Source: Nocardia araoensis NBRC 100135 (GTDB taxonomy: Bacteria; Actinomycetota; Actinomycetes; Mycobacteriales; Mycobacteriaceae). Taken from it: a stretch of 64,000 nt of DNA. The DNA lies in NCBI RefSeq assembly GCF_000308435.1, contig NZ_BAFR01000155.1, positions 1-64,000 of the forward strand, written 5' to 3'. Both the position numbers and the translations under genes were made by a program. The notes beneath the pieces are model-generated. The model was not told the origin of the DNA. It did no database searches and was given only the letters and a program-made list of their open reading frames with translations. Positions 15,276 through 23,493 of the stretch are shown in pieces; positions within the stretch are counted from its first letter, which is position 1, and each line of letters opens with the position of its first letter.

Positions 15276-15806
15276 TCAGTGGCAGCAGGTGGCGCCCGAG
15301 TCGATCGCCTCCTTCTTGGCGGCCGAGCCGCAGCACGCGCCCTCGGCGGCGGCTTCCTCGGCCGTGCCGCAGCAGGCCTGGACCGCCTCGGCGTCGGAAG
15401 GCGTGGCCGCACCGGTGAGTTCAGGTGCGGTACCGAAGGTTTCACTGTCGGCCAGCACGGTGTAGACCTCCCAGCGCTCGGCGTCCGGGGCGCTGACCCA
15501 GACCTTGTCCTGCGTGGCGAAGCAACAGGTCGTGGCGATCTGCTCTTCGGTGAACAACCCGGCTTCCGACAGGCGGGCGATCTCGGCGTGCACCTGGTCG
15601 GACGTTTCGACCTCGACGCCGAGGTGGTTGACGCCGCCGCCGTGGCCGGGGTTCTCGATCAGCACGAGTTTCAGCGGTGGATCGGCGACGGCGAAGTTGG
15701 CGTAGCCGGGCTTGCGCTTGGCGGGCTCGGTCTTGAACAGGGTCGAGTAGAACCGCACGGCCTGGTCGATGTCGTCGACATTGAGGGCGAGCTGGATACG
15801 GGACAT
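15276..15806 (-). CDS. cadI: CadI/ArsI-type glyoxalase-fold protein with Cys-rich tail
   Basis: ATG at 15806, with GGAGGT before it, gives 176 residues. The first about 125 residues match the mycobacterial cadmium-induced CadI family: SRIQLALNVDDIDQAVRFY, the AKRKPGYANFAVADPP stretch, and TTCCFATQDKVWV with a vicinal Cys pair. The related ArsI enzymes cleave carbon-arsenic bonds, binding the substrate with two Cys. What is unusual is a C-terminal extension of about 45 residues with three further CC pairs (ACCG, ACCG, TCCH), probably a metal-binding tail. It is divergent from an ArsR gene with paired operators between them and may be co-transcribed with arsR-aqpS-arsC downstream. Confidence 0.85.
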   Translation of the reverse strand: MSRIQLALNVDDIDQAVRFYSTLFKTEPAKRKPGYANFAVADPPLKLVLIENPGHGGGVNHLGVEVETSDQVHAEIARLSEAGLFTEEQIATTCCFATQDKVWVSAPDAERWEVYTVLADSETFGTAPELTGAATPSDAEAVQACCGTAEEAAAEGACCGSAAKKEAIDSGATCCH

Positions 15807-15823
15807 GACTACCTCCACTTGTG

Positions 15824-15881
15824 TGACATATATCGAAGAACCGGTTCGATGCCGAGTCTGCCACCTTTTCGACATATGTCA
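15824..15881. promoter_or_regulatory. Paired operator sites between cadI and the second arsR
   Basis: TGACATATATCGAA at 15824-15837 (plus) and TGACATATGTCGAA at 15868-15881 (minus strand) are the same 14-mer with one difference, in opposite orientation 44 bp apart. Each lies close to one of the divergent genes. The second copy contains the perfect palindrome GACATATGTC. The AT-rich, ATAT-centred form resembles known SmtB/ArsR operators, so the ArsR encoded at 15905 is the likely binder. Confidence 0.72.
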
Positions 15882-15904
15882 ATAAAGTAGGTAGAGTCGA
15901 TCGC

Positions 15905-16264
15905 ATGCCCAAGACGCTGCCCGTGATCGACATGTCCGCCCCGGTCTGCTGCACGCCGGTCGCGGCCGGGCCGATCGACGACGACGCCGCGCTGGCGGTG
16001 GCGCTGCGATTGAAAGCGATCGCCGACCCGGCACGGGTCAAGCTGCTGTCACTGCTGCTGACCAGCACTTCCGACGAGGAGAACGGCGGCGACCTCGCCG
16101 CGGCGGTCGGACTGTCGGAGTCGACGGTCAGCCATCACCTCGGCCAATTGCGCAAGGCCGGTCTCGTGGAATCCGAACGGCGCGGCATGAACACCTTCCA
16201 CCGGGCTCGCCGGGACGCCCTGGCGGCATTGTGCTTCGTCCTCGACCCCAACTGCTGCCGCTGA
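15905..16264 (+). CDS. ArsR/SmtB-family metal sensor with terminal CC pairs
   Basis: The 119-residue protein has a winged helix (RLKAIADPARVKLLSLLL, recognition helix ESTVSHHLGQLRKAGLVESERRG in two quoted parts: ESTVSHHLGQLRK, AGLVESERRG). It lacks the CxC of classical ArsR in helix 3. Instead vicinal Cys pairs lie at both ends: PVCCTP near residue 15 and PNCCR at the very C-terminus, so the metal site is probably built from the termini of the dimer. This layout recalls the mycobacterial ArsR that neighbours cadI. It is divergent from cadI and likely represses both genes. Confidence 0.87.
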   Translation: MPKTLPVIDMSAPVCCTPVAAGPIDDDAALAVALRLKAIADPARVKLLSLLLTSTSDEENGGDLAAAVGLSESTVSHHLGQLRKAGLVESERRGMNTFHRARRDALAALCFVLDPNCCR

Positions 16265-16469
16265 GCCTGTTCTGAACAAAGCGGCGACCCGTCTGGACTC
16301 TCGCGTCCGGGCCCGCCATTGCGGCAAGAGAACCGGCACCGCAGCCAATCCCTCCCACAGCGAACGAGCTCTCGCCATCAACGAATCCGTCTGCACCCCA
16401 CCCATTGTCTTCTTGCGGGATCAACGGCACATGCTGGGCGGCCACCTCGCAGCCATGCGCCGTCGCGAA

Positions 16470-17141
16470 TCACTTGGGCAGCGCGGTGACGCATTCGTAC
16501 GTGTGGCCGTCGAAGGAGCCGAGAGGGGCCACGCTCCAGAGCATTCCGGTCTCTTCCATGCTGGGGGTGTAGATTTCGGCGCCGGTGCTGTTGAAGTAGC
16601 CGAAGGAGGTTCCGGGGAACTTCTTGCCGGAGGAATTCAGGTATTCGGTCATCGAGTCGACGAAAGTGGAGAGGCGCGCGGAGTCGCTGGACTCCTCTTC
16701 CGCTACCGCGGCGGCATTCTGCGACCAATCGTCGTACTGCTCCATCATCGACCCGGAGGGCGCGGGGGTGCCGGAAGGGAAGGCGATGGCCTCGTAGATT
16801 CGGGAGCGGTCCCGGAACCCCGACAACGTCCAATAGATCGACGACGCGTCGCCATGATCGACGCCCGCGTTGTCCGACATGTGGCATACGCCATAGGCGT
16901 GGACGTCCAGTCTCAACCCGAGGCGGCTCAACCAGTTCGGCAGCGCGTCTTCGAATTGGCTGAGGCATGACTCGTCGTCGCTGCCGTCCTCCTCCGCCTC
17001 GGTGGCGGCCATCAGGCAGGCGAGCTGGTACGCGCCGTACGCGTCGCCCCGGCCGTTGGAAGCCTTTATGCGCTTCTTCAGCGTCTCGGTCTCGCGCATC
17101 TCGCTGCGGGTGGGCATCTCGAAAATCTCGACCTTCTTCAT
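16470..17141 (-). CDS. Hypothetical acidic protein
   Basis: ATG at 17141, preceded by GGAGGG, gives 223 residues. No signal peptide or membrane segment is present. The protein is acidic and rich in Ser, Glu and Tyr, with a helical region (NGRGDAYGAYQLACLMAA, faintly like a Sel1/TPR unit) and a later FGYFNSTGAEIYTPSMEE part. Four cysteines are spread through it. I do not recognise a family. Codon use is somewhat less GC-rich than that of the flanking genes, which hints at later acquisition. A longer upstream frame was discarded because the strong ribosome site fixes the start. Confidence 0.6.
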   Translation of the reverse strand: MKKVEIFEMPTRSEMRETETLKKRIKASNGRGDAYGAYQLACLMAATEAEEDGSDDESCLSQFEDALPNWLSRLGLRLDVHAYGVCHMSDNAGVDHGDASSIYWTLSGFRDRSRIYEAIAFPSGTPAPSGSMMEQYDDWSQNAAAVAEEESSDSARLSTFVDSMTEYLNSSGKKFPGTSFGYFNSTGAEIYTPSMEETGMLWSVAPLGSFDGHTYECVTALPK

Positions 17142-17473
17142 CTCGCACCCTCCTTCAGTCGATGGTCTCGTGCGGTCGCCATGACGAAACGTGATTGCCG
17201 CAGCAGCAAGGATCTCGCTCCGCGCTCCTGCATGTCCTCGCACGTTTCGGGTGGTCCTCGTAACCGGGGCCGGGTACGCGAAAACCCTGCTGAATGATCG
17301 AGCGTCGGCGTATCGACGGACGCTTCGCAGCACCGGAAGCGGGACCGCCGCCTGTTTGCTCCCCGGGCACCCGGGTAAGCGACCAATGTCCCGAGTCGCC
17401 CCTAAGGGAGCGCTTGTCAACCGAGAGACGCCGACCCGTGAAATACGCGGGCAGGCGAGGAAAGGGGTAGCAA
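17142..17473. other. Divergent intergenic region, 332 bp
   Basis: It separates the hypothetical gene and the SRPBCC gene and must hold both promoters. A TTGTCA hexamer near 17415 followed 19 bp later by TGAAAT is a weak promoter candidate for the SRPBCC gene. I see no reading frame or strong repeat. Confidence 0.4.
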
Positions 17474-18151
17474 GTGAGCACAATGGCCGCCACGGTGGAC
17501 GTCGAGGTTCCGGTTCGCACCGCCTACAACCAGTGGACGCAGTTCGAGTCGTTTCCGCAGTTCATGGAGGGTGTCGAAGCGGTACAGCAGATCGATGACC
17601 GGCATATGCACTGGCGTGTCCATGTCGGCCCGTCGACGCGGGAGTTCGACGCGACCATCACCGAGCAGCATCCCGACGAACGCGTCGCCTGGAAATCCGA
17701 CAGCGGGCCCAAGCACGCGGGCGTCGTCACCTTCCATCGGCTCGACGACACCCACACCAGGGTGACCGCGCAGATGGACGTCGACCCCGAAGGGTTCGTG
17801 GAGAACGTCGCCGACAAGCTCGGTGTGCTGAAGCACCGGGTGAACGGTGACCTGGAGCGCTTCAAGCACTTCATCGAGCACCAGGGCAGCGAGACCGGCG
17901 CGTGGCGCGGTGACATCCCGCGCCCGGATGCCGGGAGCACCGCCGCGGAGCGCGGCACGGCTCCCAGCCCAGGTGCGGGCCGGACCAGCACGCCGGGCGT
18001 CGGCACGACCGGCACACCAGGCACCGGCACACCAGGCGTCGGTGGGACCGGCATGCCGGGCGCCGGCGGAACCGGTACCCCGGGTACCGGCGGAACCGGC
18101 ACCGGTGGAACGGGCACGTGGCCCGGCGGAACCGGTACCCCGGGCGTCTGA
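17474..18151 (+). CDS. SRPBCC (START-like) protein with Gly/Thr/Pro repeat tail
   Basis: GTG at 17474 with AAAGGGG upstream gives 225 residues. The first about 140 form one SRPBCC/polyketide-cyclase-like domain (VDVEVPVRTAYNQWTQFESF, then DVDPEGFVENVADKLG), a fold with a deep hydrophobic pocket that often binds lipids. Residues about 160-225 are a low-complexity tail of G-T-G, GTPG and GVG units, about a third glycine, without cysteine. The domain is widespread in actinobacteria as a stress-type protein; the tail is unusual and probably disordered. It has no link to the polyketide cluster 20 kb away. Confidence 0.82.
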   Translation: MSTMAATVDVEVPVRTAYNQWTQFESFPQFMEGVEAVQQIDDRHMHWRVHVGPSTREFDATITEQHPDERVAWKSDSGPKHAGVVTFHRLDDTHTRVTAQMDVDPEGFVENVADKLGVLKHRVNGDLERFKHFIEHQGSETGAWRGDIPRPDAGSTAAERGTAPSPGAGRTSTPGVGTTGTPGTGTPGVGGTGMPGAGGTGTPGTGGTGTGGTGTWPGGTGTPGV

Positions 18152-18164
18152 CCCGTGCGACAAC

Positions 18165-18196
18165 CGGCGCCCCCTGGGATCTCCCAGGGGGCGCCG
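18165..18196. terminator. Bidirectional hairpin between convergent genes
   Basis: Perfect 15-bp stem (18165-18179 with 18182-18196) between the SRPBCC gene and the small membrane-protein gene. The loop is minimal and there is no T tract. Confidence 0.65.
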
Positions 18197-18202
18197 TTCG
18201 TG

Positions 18203-18457
18203 TCAGACGGAGCCGGGCTCCTCGTCGGAGGGCTCGGCCGGGTGCGTTTCCGGCGGCACCTGGACCGGGCGCAGCAGCGCCCAGGCCACGAAGGCCAGCG
18301 CCACCACGCCCATGCCGAGCCCGGCCCACAGGTTCACGTTCACCCCGCCGGTCTTGGCCTGCTCGGCGGCGGTGTCGTGCACCAGGCCCGTGACGACGAG
18401 AACGATCGCGTAGCAGCCGAGCAAACCGCCGACGATGGTACGGATGTCGAAAAGCAT
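18203..18457 (-). CDS. Small membrane protein paired with the symporter
   Basis: The 84-residue protein has two transmembrane helices (residues about 7-27 and 44-63) and an acidic Pro/Glu-rich C-terminal tail. Its gene begins 12 bp after the symporter stop codon, so the two are certainly co-transcribed. Small two-helix proteins are often encoded beside sodium/solute symporters and may be accessory subunits. No family name is assigned. Confidence 0.75.
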   Translation of the reverse strand: MLFDIRTIVGGLLGCYAIVLVVTGLVHDTAAEQAKTGGVNVNLWAGLGMGVVALAFVAWALLRPVQVPPETHPAEPSDEEPGSV

Positions 18458-18469
18458 TGCGGCGGTTCC

Positions 18470-20230
18470 TTATCCGACGAAGATGTTGAGCAGGATGACG
18501 AGCACGAGCGCGATGCCCGCCAGCAGGACCGGGCGCTGGTACCAGGGCAGCGTGCCCGCTTCCGGATCGGTGCGCACTTCCTTCGGCGTCTCCGAGTACA
18601 CCAGCCCGATCAGTTCCGCCGCCGGTTTCGGCTGGGTCACCTGGGTGACCGCGACGCTGACGACGATGTCGACCACGAACGCGGCACCGGCCGCGACGAA
18701 GCTCGCTCCCTGGCCGGACAGTTCGAAGACCTTCGTCTCGTGCAGGATGAAAACGACGATCGCGGAAGCGGTTCCGCAGACCAGCCCCATCCAGCCCGCG
18801 GTGGGCGTCATCCGTTTCCAGAACATGCCGAGGATGAACGTGGCGAACAGCGGCGCGTTGAAGAAGCTGAACAAGGTCTGCAGGTAGTCCATCATGTTGC
18901 TGAACCCGGAGGCGATGAACGCGGTGAAGATCGCGGCCACGGTCGCGCCGATGGTGGCCAGCCTGCCCACGGTGAGGTAGTAGCCGTCCGGTCGGTCGCG
19001 CCGCACGTACTGCTGCCACAGGTCGTAGCTGAACACCGTGTTGAACGCGGAGACGTTGGCCGCCATGCCCGCCATGAACGCCGCGAGCAGACCGGCCAGC
19101 CCCACCCCGAGCAGGCCGTTGGGCAGCACGTCCTTCATCAGATACAGCAGCGCCTGGTTGTAGGTGGTGTCGCTCTCGAAGTCCGGATTCGCGGTCACCG
19201 CAGCCTTGTACTCCGCCATCTGCGGCACCAGCACCGCGCTGATCATGCCGGGGATGACGACGATCAACGGGATGAACATCTTCGGGTAGGCGCCGATGAT
19301 CGGGGTGCGCCGCGCCGCAGAGATGGAGTGCGTGGCCATCGCGCGCTGTACCTCGACGAAGTTCGTGGTCCAGTATCCGAAGGACAGCACGAATCCGAGA
19401 CCGAACACGATGCCGAGGATCGACAGGAAATCGTTGGAGAATCCGCTGAGCGCGTTGCCGGGCCACGACTCCAGCTGCGCCGCGCCGCCGGGCGAGGCGG
19501 TCACCTTCTCGCGCAGCCCGTCCCATCCTCCGACCCGGTGCAACCCGACCAGGGTGAGCGGCAGCAGCGCGGCCACGATGACGAAGAACTGGAGCACTTC
19601 GTTGTAGATCGCGGCCGACAGTCCGCCGAGGGTGATGTAGGACAGCACGATCACCGCGGCCACGATCACCGAGACCCACAGCGGCCAGCCCAGCAGCACG
19701 TTCACGATGGACCCGAGCAGATACAGGTTGACCCCGGCGATGAGGATCTGCGCGATGGCGAAGCTCAGCGCGTTCACCAGATGGGCTCCGGTGCCGAACC
19801 GGCGGCGCATGAACTCCGGCACGCTGCGGACCTTGGAGCCGTAGTAGAACGGCATCATCACCACGCCGAGGAACAGCATGGCGGGCACCGCCCCGATCCA
19901 GAAATAGTGGAAGGTCGGGAACCCGTATTCCGCGCCGTTGGCGGACATGCCCATGATCTCGACCGCGCCGAGGTTGGCGGAGATGAACGCCAGGCCGGTC
20001 ACCCAGGCGGGCAGCGAGCGCCCGGACAGGAAGAAGTCGATGCTGGAGGACACCCGCTGTCTGGCCAGCAGGCCGATGCCGAGCACGAACACGAAATACA
20101 GTGCCACCAGCGCGTAATCGACGGGCTGCGCGTCCAGTCGGAGGGTCTCGGCGGCTACCGGGTGCGGTGGCGATGCGGCCGGGTGCAGGCCGGGCACGGC
20201 AGCGAGAACGGACGGATCGACGAGCGGCAC
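18470..20230 (-). CDS. Sodium:solute symporter (SSS family), probable sugar transporter
   Basis: The 586-residue protein shows about 14 transmembrane helices. Typical SSS stretches are present: the first-helix DYALVALYFVFVLGIGL, the RSLPAWVTGLAFISANLGA region with sodium-site residues, and GYWTTNFVEVQRAMAT, which resembles the SglT/SGLT sugar branch. Galactokinase is the next gene upstream, so sodium-driven uptake of galactose or a related hexose is likely. The start at 20230 has no long N-terminal tail beyond the family norm. A large inverted repeat lies between galK and this gene. Confidence 0.86.
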   Translation of the reverse strand: MPLVDPSVLAAVPGLHPAASPPHPVAAETLRLDAQPVDYALVALYFVFVLGIGLLARQRVSSSIDFFLSGRSLPAWVTGLAFISANLGAVEIMGMSANGAEYGFPTFHYFWIGAVPAMLFLGVVMMPFYYGSKVRSVPEFMRRRFGTGAHLVNALSFAIAQILIAGVNLYLLGSIVNVLLGWPLWVSVIVAAVIVLSYITLGGLSAAIYNEVLQFFVIVAALLPLTLVGLHRVGGWDGLREKVTASPGGAAQLESWPGNALSGFSNDFLSILGIVFGLGFVLSFGYWTTNFVEVQRAMATHSISAARRTPIIGAYPKMFIPLIVVIPGMISAVLVPQMAEYKAAVTANPDFESDTTYNQALLYLMKDVLPNGLLGVGLAGLLAAFMAGMAANVSAFNTVFSYDLWQQYVRRDRPDGYYLTVGRLATIGATVAAIFTAFIASGFSNMMDYLQTLFSFFNAPLFATFILGMFWKRMTPTAGWMGLVCGTASAIVVFILHETKVFELSGQGASFVAAGAAFVVDIVVSVAVTQVTQPKPAAELIGLVYSETPKEVRTDPEAGTLPWYQRPVLLAGIALVLVILLNIFVG

Positions 20231-20360
20231 AGCGTTCCTCCTGGCGGTGAAACCGGGGCGGCGAGCGAGGTCGTTCGTCGTGCGAGAGCCGCGCCGTGCT
20301 GGTGCTGCCCGGCGCGTGCGACCTCCTCGTCACCCGCCGAATGGTGTCGGCAGAGACCAC

Positions 20361-20402
20361 TGTGCGCGATCATGCCCTACCGGCGTGGCACAATCGCGCA
20401 CA
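20361..20402. repeat. Long inverted repeat between galK and the symporter gene
   Basis: TGTGCGCGATCATGCC (20361-20376) pairs with 20387-20402 at 14 of 16 positions, with a 10-nt loop. It starts 8 bp beyond the galK stop codon and lies 131 bp before the symporter start. It could be a galK terminator, an attenuator or an operator; there is no T tract. Confidence 0.55.
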
Positions 20403-20409
20403 AATTCGC

Positions 20410-21537
20410 TCAAACGATCCGGTGCGCTCCGGCGGCGGGGAAAACCGCGAACGTGCGCGGATCGGGCAGCCCTGCGTCGGCGAAGCGCTGCCGCACCGAC
20501 TCCGTCACCGCCGCCGTGCGGTCGCGGTCGACGAGCGCGACGACGCTGCCGCCGAACCCGCCGCCGACCATCCGCGCGCCGTACGCCCCGGCGGCCAAGG
20601 CGGTGTCGACCGCCGCGTCGATGGCCGGAACGGATACCTCGAAGTCGTCCCGCAGCGAGGCGTGGCCCGCGGTCAGGATCGGGCCGATGTTCCGGGGGTC
20701 CTCGCCTACGCGCAATTTTTTGGCAACCGCCAGCACCCTGGCGTTCTCCGTCACCACGTGTCTGGCGCGGCGGCGCAGCACGTCGTCGGCGATCCGGGTG
20801 GTGTCCGCCGCGGACGCCACGTCCCGCAACGTCGCCACGCCGAGCGCCTCGGCCGCCGCCACGCATTGCGCGCGGCGCTCGGCGTAGCGGCCGTCGGCCA
20901 GATCGTGCGGCTGGCCGGTATCGATCACCAGCAAGTCGAGGCCGAAAGCGCCCAGGTCGAAGGGGATCTGCTCGTGACCGGTCCCCCGCGGCGCGGCGGT
21001 GTCGGCGGCGAAAGCCCGCACGTCCAGCAACAGCGCGTGCCCGGCGGTGCACAGCATCGCGGCCGACTGGTCGAGCAATCCGGTCGGCGCGCCGACGTAG
21101 TCGTTCTCGGCGGCGCGGGCCACGTCGATCAGCGTGCGGTCGGTCAGGCCGGGCGCGAACAGATCGCGCAGCGCGACGGCCACCGCGCAGGACAGCGCCG
21201 CCGAGGACGACAGCCCGGCGCCGATCGGGACCGCGCCGTCGAGCTCCAGATCGACGCCGGGAATCCGGTGCCCACGCCGGGTGAACTCGGCGATCACGCC
21301 GAGCGGATAGCGGGCCCATCCCGGCACCCGCGCCCGCTCTCCGGCGAGGCCGGACACCGCGACGAGCACCGGCTCGCCGGGCCGCTGCCGCGAGCCGACC
21401 CGCACCATCCCGTCGGCGCGTCCCGCCGCGGTGCACCGCACCACCAGCGGCAACGCGATCGGCAGGACGTAGCCGTCGTTGTAGTCGGTGTGCTCACCGA
21501 TGATGTTGACCCGCCCCGGCGCCACCCATGTCCGCAC
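20410..21537 (-). CDS. galK: Galactokinase
   Basis: GTG at 21537 with GAGGAG 5 bp upstream gives 375 residues. The galactokinase signature is present at the N-terminus: APGRVNIIGEHTDYNDGYVLP (parts APGRVN, GEHTDYND), then the GHMP ATP loop PIGAGLSSSAALSCAV and the C-terminal GGGFGGSVVALV. It phosphorylates galactose at C1, the first Leloir step. The upstream in-frame extension to 21750 was rejected because homologues begin just before APGRVN. No galT is in the window. The symporter downstream would supply the substrate. Confidence 0.92.
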   Translation of the reverse strand: MRTWVAPGRVNIIGEHTDYNDGYVLPIALPLVVRCTAAGRADGMVRVGSRQRPGEPVLVAVSGLAGERARVPGWARYPLGVIAEFTRRGHRIPGVDLELDGAVPIGAGLSSSAALSCAVAVALRDLFAPGLTDRTLIDVARAAENDYVGAPTGLLDQSAAMLCTAGHALLLDVRAFAADTAAPRGTGHEQIPFDLGAFGLDLLVIDTGQPHDLADGRYAERRAQCVAAAEALGVATLRDVASAADTTRIADDVLRRRARHVVTENARVLAVAKKLRVGEDPRNIGPILTAGHASLRDDFEVSVPAIDAAVDTALAAGAYGARMVGGGFGGSVVALVDRDRTAAVTESVRQRFADAGLPDPRTFAVFPAAGAHRIV

Positions 21538-21753
21538 ACTCGCTCCTCGCTGTCCCGGTCGGTGCCAGGGTACGAGACACGCCGCCCGAACATGGTCACG
21601 AGGAAGCGTTCGGCCCGCTGCGCGCGAAAGCCATCGCGCGGCAGGTGCTGCAGCCCGAGGAGTTCCGGGCGGAGATGGTGGATCCGCGCGATCTACTACG
21701 CGGGTTTCACCCTTGTTGCGCCAAGTGCCCGCCAAGGGGCGGCGTTCCATGCC

Positions 21754-21960
21754 ATGATCAAATCAGTTGTCCAGATATTGGTTGCCGAGCGCGCCGCGGT
21801 CGGTTGGGACATCTGCTCGTACAACAACACTCGGTTCTCGTTCGCCGACAGCATCCGGGCGGTGCTCGACGAACAGGCGAACGTCGAAGTCGCGGTGGAG
21901 GATTCCCAGATCTATTACGCGGCCCGGTTCACCGGGGATGGAGCGACCAAGGGGGGCTGA
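21754..21960 (+). CDS. Small protein coupled to the diguanylate cyclase
   Basis: ATG at 21754, with AAGGGGCGG upstream, gives 68 residues beginning MIKSVVQILVAERAAVGWD. The stop overlaps the next start as TGATG, typical of translational coupling, and this is the main argument that the ORF is real. The protein has no membrane span, one cysteine and no motif I recognise. Residues about 20-60 alternate in a way that suggests a small mixed alpha/beta fold. It could be a regulator of the cyclase, but that is a guess. Frames upstream of it look partly protein-like, so a longer or shifted ancestral gene is possible. Confidence 0.5.
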   Translation: MIKSVVQILVAERAAVGWDICSYNNTRFSFADSIRAVLDEQANVEVAVEDSQIYYAARFTGDGATKGG

Positions 21961-23492
21961 TGACACCCACGCGACAGCCACAGACCAGCTGTCGGCGCAG
22001 CATCGGATCGGGCTGGTACGCGGTGCTTCTGGGGGGAAGCGGGGCCGCGATCGCGGTCCACCTCGCGCTGGACTCGCAAGTGGTCGCGTTCGTGACGATG
22101 GCGATCATCGTCGGCGAGACCCTCGCCATGATCGCCGTCGGTGTGGCCACACACCGGCCCTCGCACCCGTTGCCGTGGTACCTGCTGTCCGGCTCGGCGG
22201 TGCTGTTCGCCACCGGCACCACCCTGCGCGACATCGGCGACCACGCGATGCACCCGCTCGACGACGCGTTCACCCTGCTCGGTTACCTCGGCGTCGGGCT
22301 CGCCGCGCTCATCTGGTTGTGGCCGCGCCAAATGCACGGCAACTACGACCTGCTCCTGGACTCGGCCCTGATCGGGCTCGGCGCGCTGCTCGCCTCCTGG
22401 ACCTTCCTCATCTCCCCGATCCTGCAATCCACCACGACGGGGCTGGACGCGCTGGTGGCGGCGACCTACCCGGTGCTCGACGCACTGCTGCTCACCTTGG
22501 TGGCGCACTCGATGGCGACCTCCACGCGCGCGGAGACCTCGCTGTGGCTGCTGCACGCCGCACTCGTCGCGGTGCTGCTCGGCGACCTCGGCTACAGCCT
22601 GGAGACCGCGGGCGCGACCGCGCTGGGGCGCGAAGTGCTCCTGGCTCCCCTGCTCGCCGCCTACGCCACCGTGGGATTCGCCGCGCTGCACCCGACCATG
22701 ACCACGCTCGGCATGCCGCGGCGCATCCACCCGCACCATTCCAGGCAGCGCGCCAGCTTGATCGCGATCGCGCTGATCGTGGCCTCGCTGGTGCCGGTGG
22801 TCGGGTCGAGCCTGCGCCCGCTCGATCGCGTGGTGGTGTCGTCGCTGTTCGCGCTGCTGCTGATCGGCATGCTGGTGCGCAGTGAGCGCGCGATCGTGCG
22901 CAGCGCCCGCAGCGAGCGGCGCGCGCAGTACCAGGCCGACCACGACATACTGACCGGACTGCTGAACCGGGCCGCACTGCTGCGCGCGCTGCGGCAGCGC
23001 GGCGAACAGTCGGGCGAGCAACCGATCTCGCTGCTGTTCATCGATCTCGACGGCTTCAAGCGGGTCAACGACAGCTATGGGCACGCCGTCGGCGACGAAC
23101 TCCTCGCGACAGCGGCGGACCGGATCCGGCGGGTGGTGCCCCGCGAGGACGTGGTGACCCGCTATGGCGGCGACGAGTTCGTCGTGCTCGCCCGGCTCGC
23201 CCGGCCGGAGGCCTCGGTACTGGCCGAGCGGCTGCTGGGCGCGTTCGTCCGGCCGTTCGGGTTGAGTGCGGGGGAGATACCGATCACCGCGAGTGTCGGC
23301 GTGGCGTGCGTCGGGCCGCGCAGCTCGGACACCGACGTGCACAACCTGATCCGGGACGCGGACGCGGCCATGTATCACGCGAAGCAGTACTCGCTCGGCT
23401 ACGCGTTCCACGATGACGTGCGGCGCACGCCCCCCGACACCGAGCGCCGGATCTGGCGTACCGCGGTCCGATCCGCCAGTCCCGCGGTCTGA
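21960..23492 (+). CDS. Membrane-bound diguanylate cyclase (GGDEF)
   Basis: ATG at 21960 gives 510 residues. About nine or ten transmembrane helices fill the first 310 residues (a 7TM-like sensor of unknown ligand), then a GGDEF domain with the intact active site RYGGDEFVVLA (GGDEF at 403-407) and the D-G-F-K-x-x-N-D metal/substrate stretch. It should make cyclic di-GMP from two GTP at the cytoplasmic face. The RxxD product-inhibition site expected five residues before GGDEF is missing (REDVVT), so feedback control may be weak. No EAL domain follows. It ends 1 bp from a convergent gene. Confidence 0.9.
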   Translation: MTPTRQPQTSCRRSIGSGWYAVLLGGSGAAIAVHLALDSQVVAFVTMAIIVGETLAMIAVGVATHRPSHPLPWYLLSGSAVLFATGTTLRDIGDHAMHPLDDAFTLLGYLGVGLAALIWLWPRQMHGNYDLLLDSALIGLGALLASWTFLISPILQSTTTGLDALVAATYPVLDALLLTLVAHSMATSTRAETSLWLLHAALVAVLLGDLGYSLETAGATALGREVLLAPLLAAYATVGFAALHPTMTTLGMPRRIHPHHSRQRASLIAIALIVASLVPVVGSSLRPLDRVVVSSLFALLLIGMLVRSERAIVRSARSERRAQYQADHDILTGLLNRAALLRALRQRGEQSGEQPISLLFIDLDGFKRVNDSYGHAVGDELLATAADRIRRVVPREDVVTRYGGDEFVVLARLARPEASVLAERLLGAFVRPFGLSAGEIPITASVGVACVGPRSSDTDVHNLIRDADAAMYHAKQYSLGYAFHDDVRRTPPDTERRIWRTAVRSASPAV

Positions 23493-23493
23493 C

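Noticed and set aside
18155..20887. A 910-residue plus-strand frame opposite the symporter and galK
   Set aside because: It is rich in Arg, Gly, His and Asp without motifs or periodicity and lies antisense to two clear genes; long antisense frames are normal at this GC content. The same applies to the large frames at 8682-11207, 316-1881 and 17871-20360 on the minus strand.
21538..21750. N-terminal extension of galactokinase
   Set aside because: GTG at 21537 has a good ribosome site and homologues begin directly before APGRVN; the extension is Arg/Pro-rich and unlike protein.
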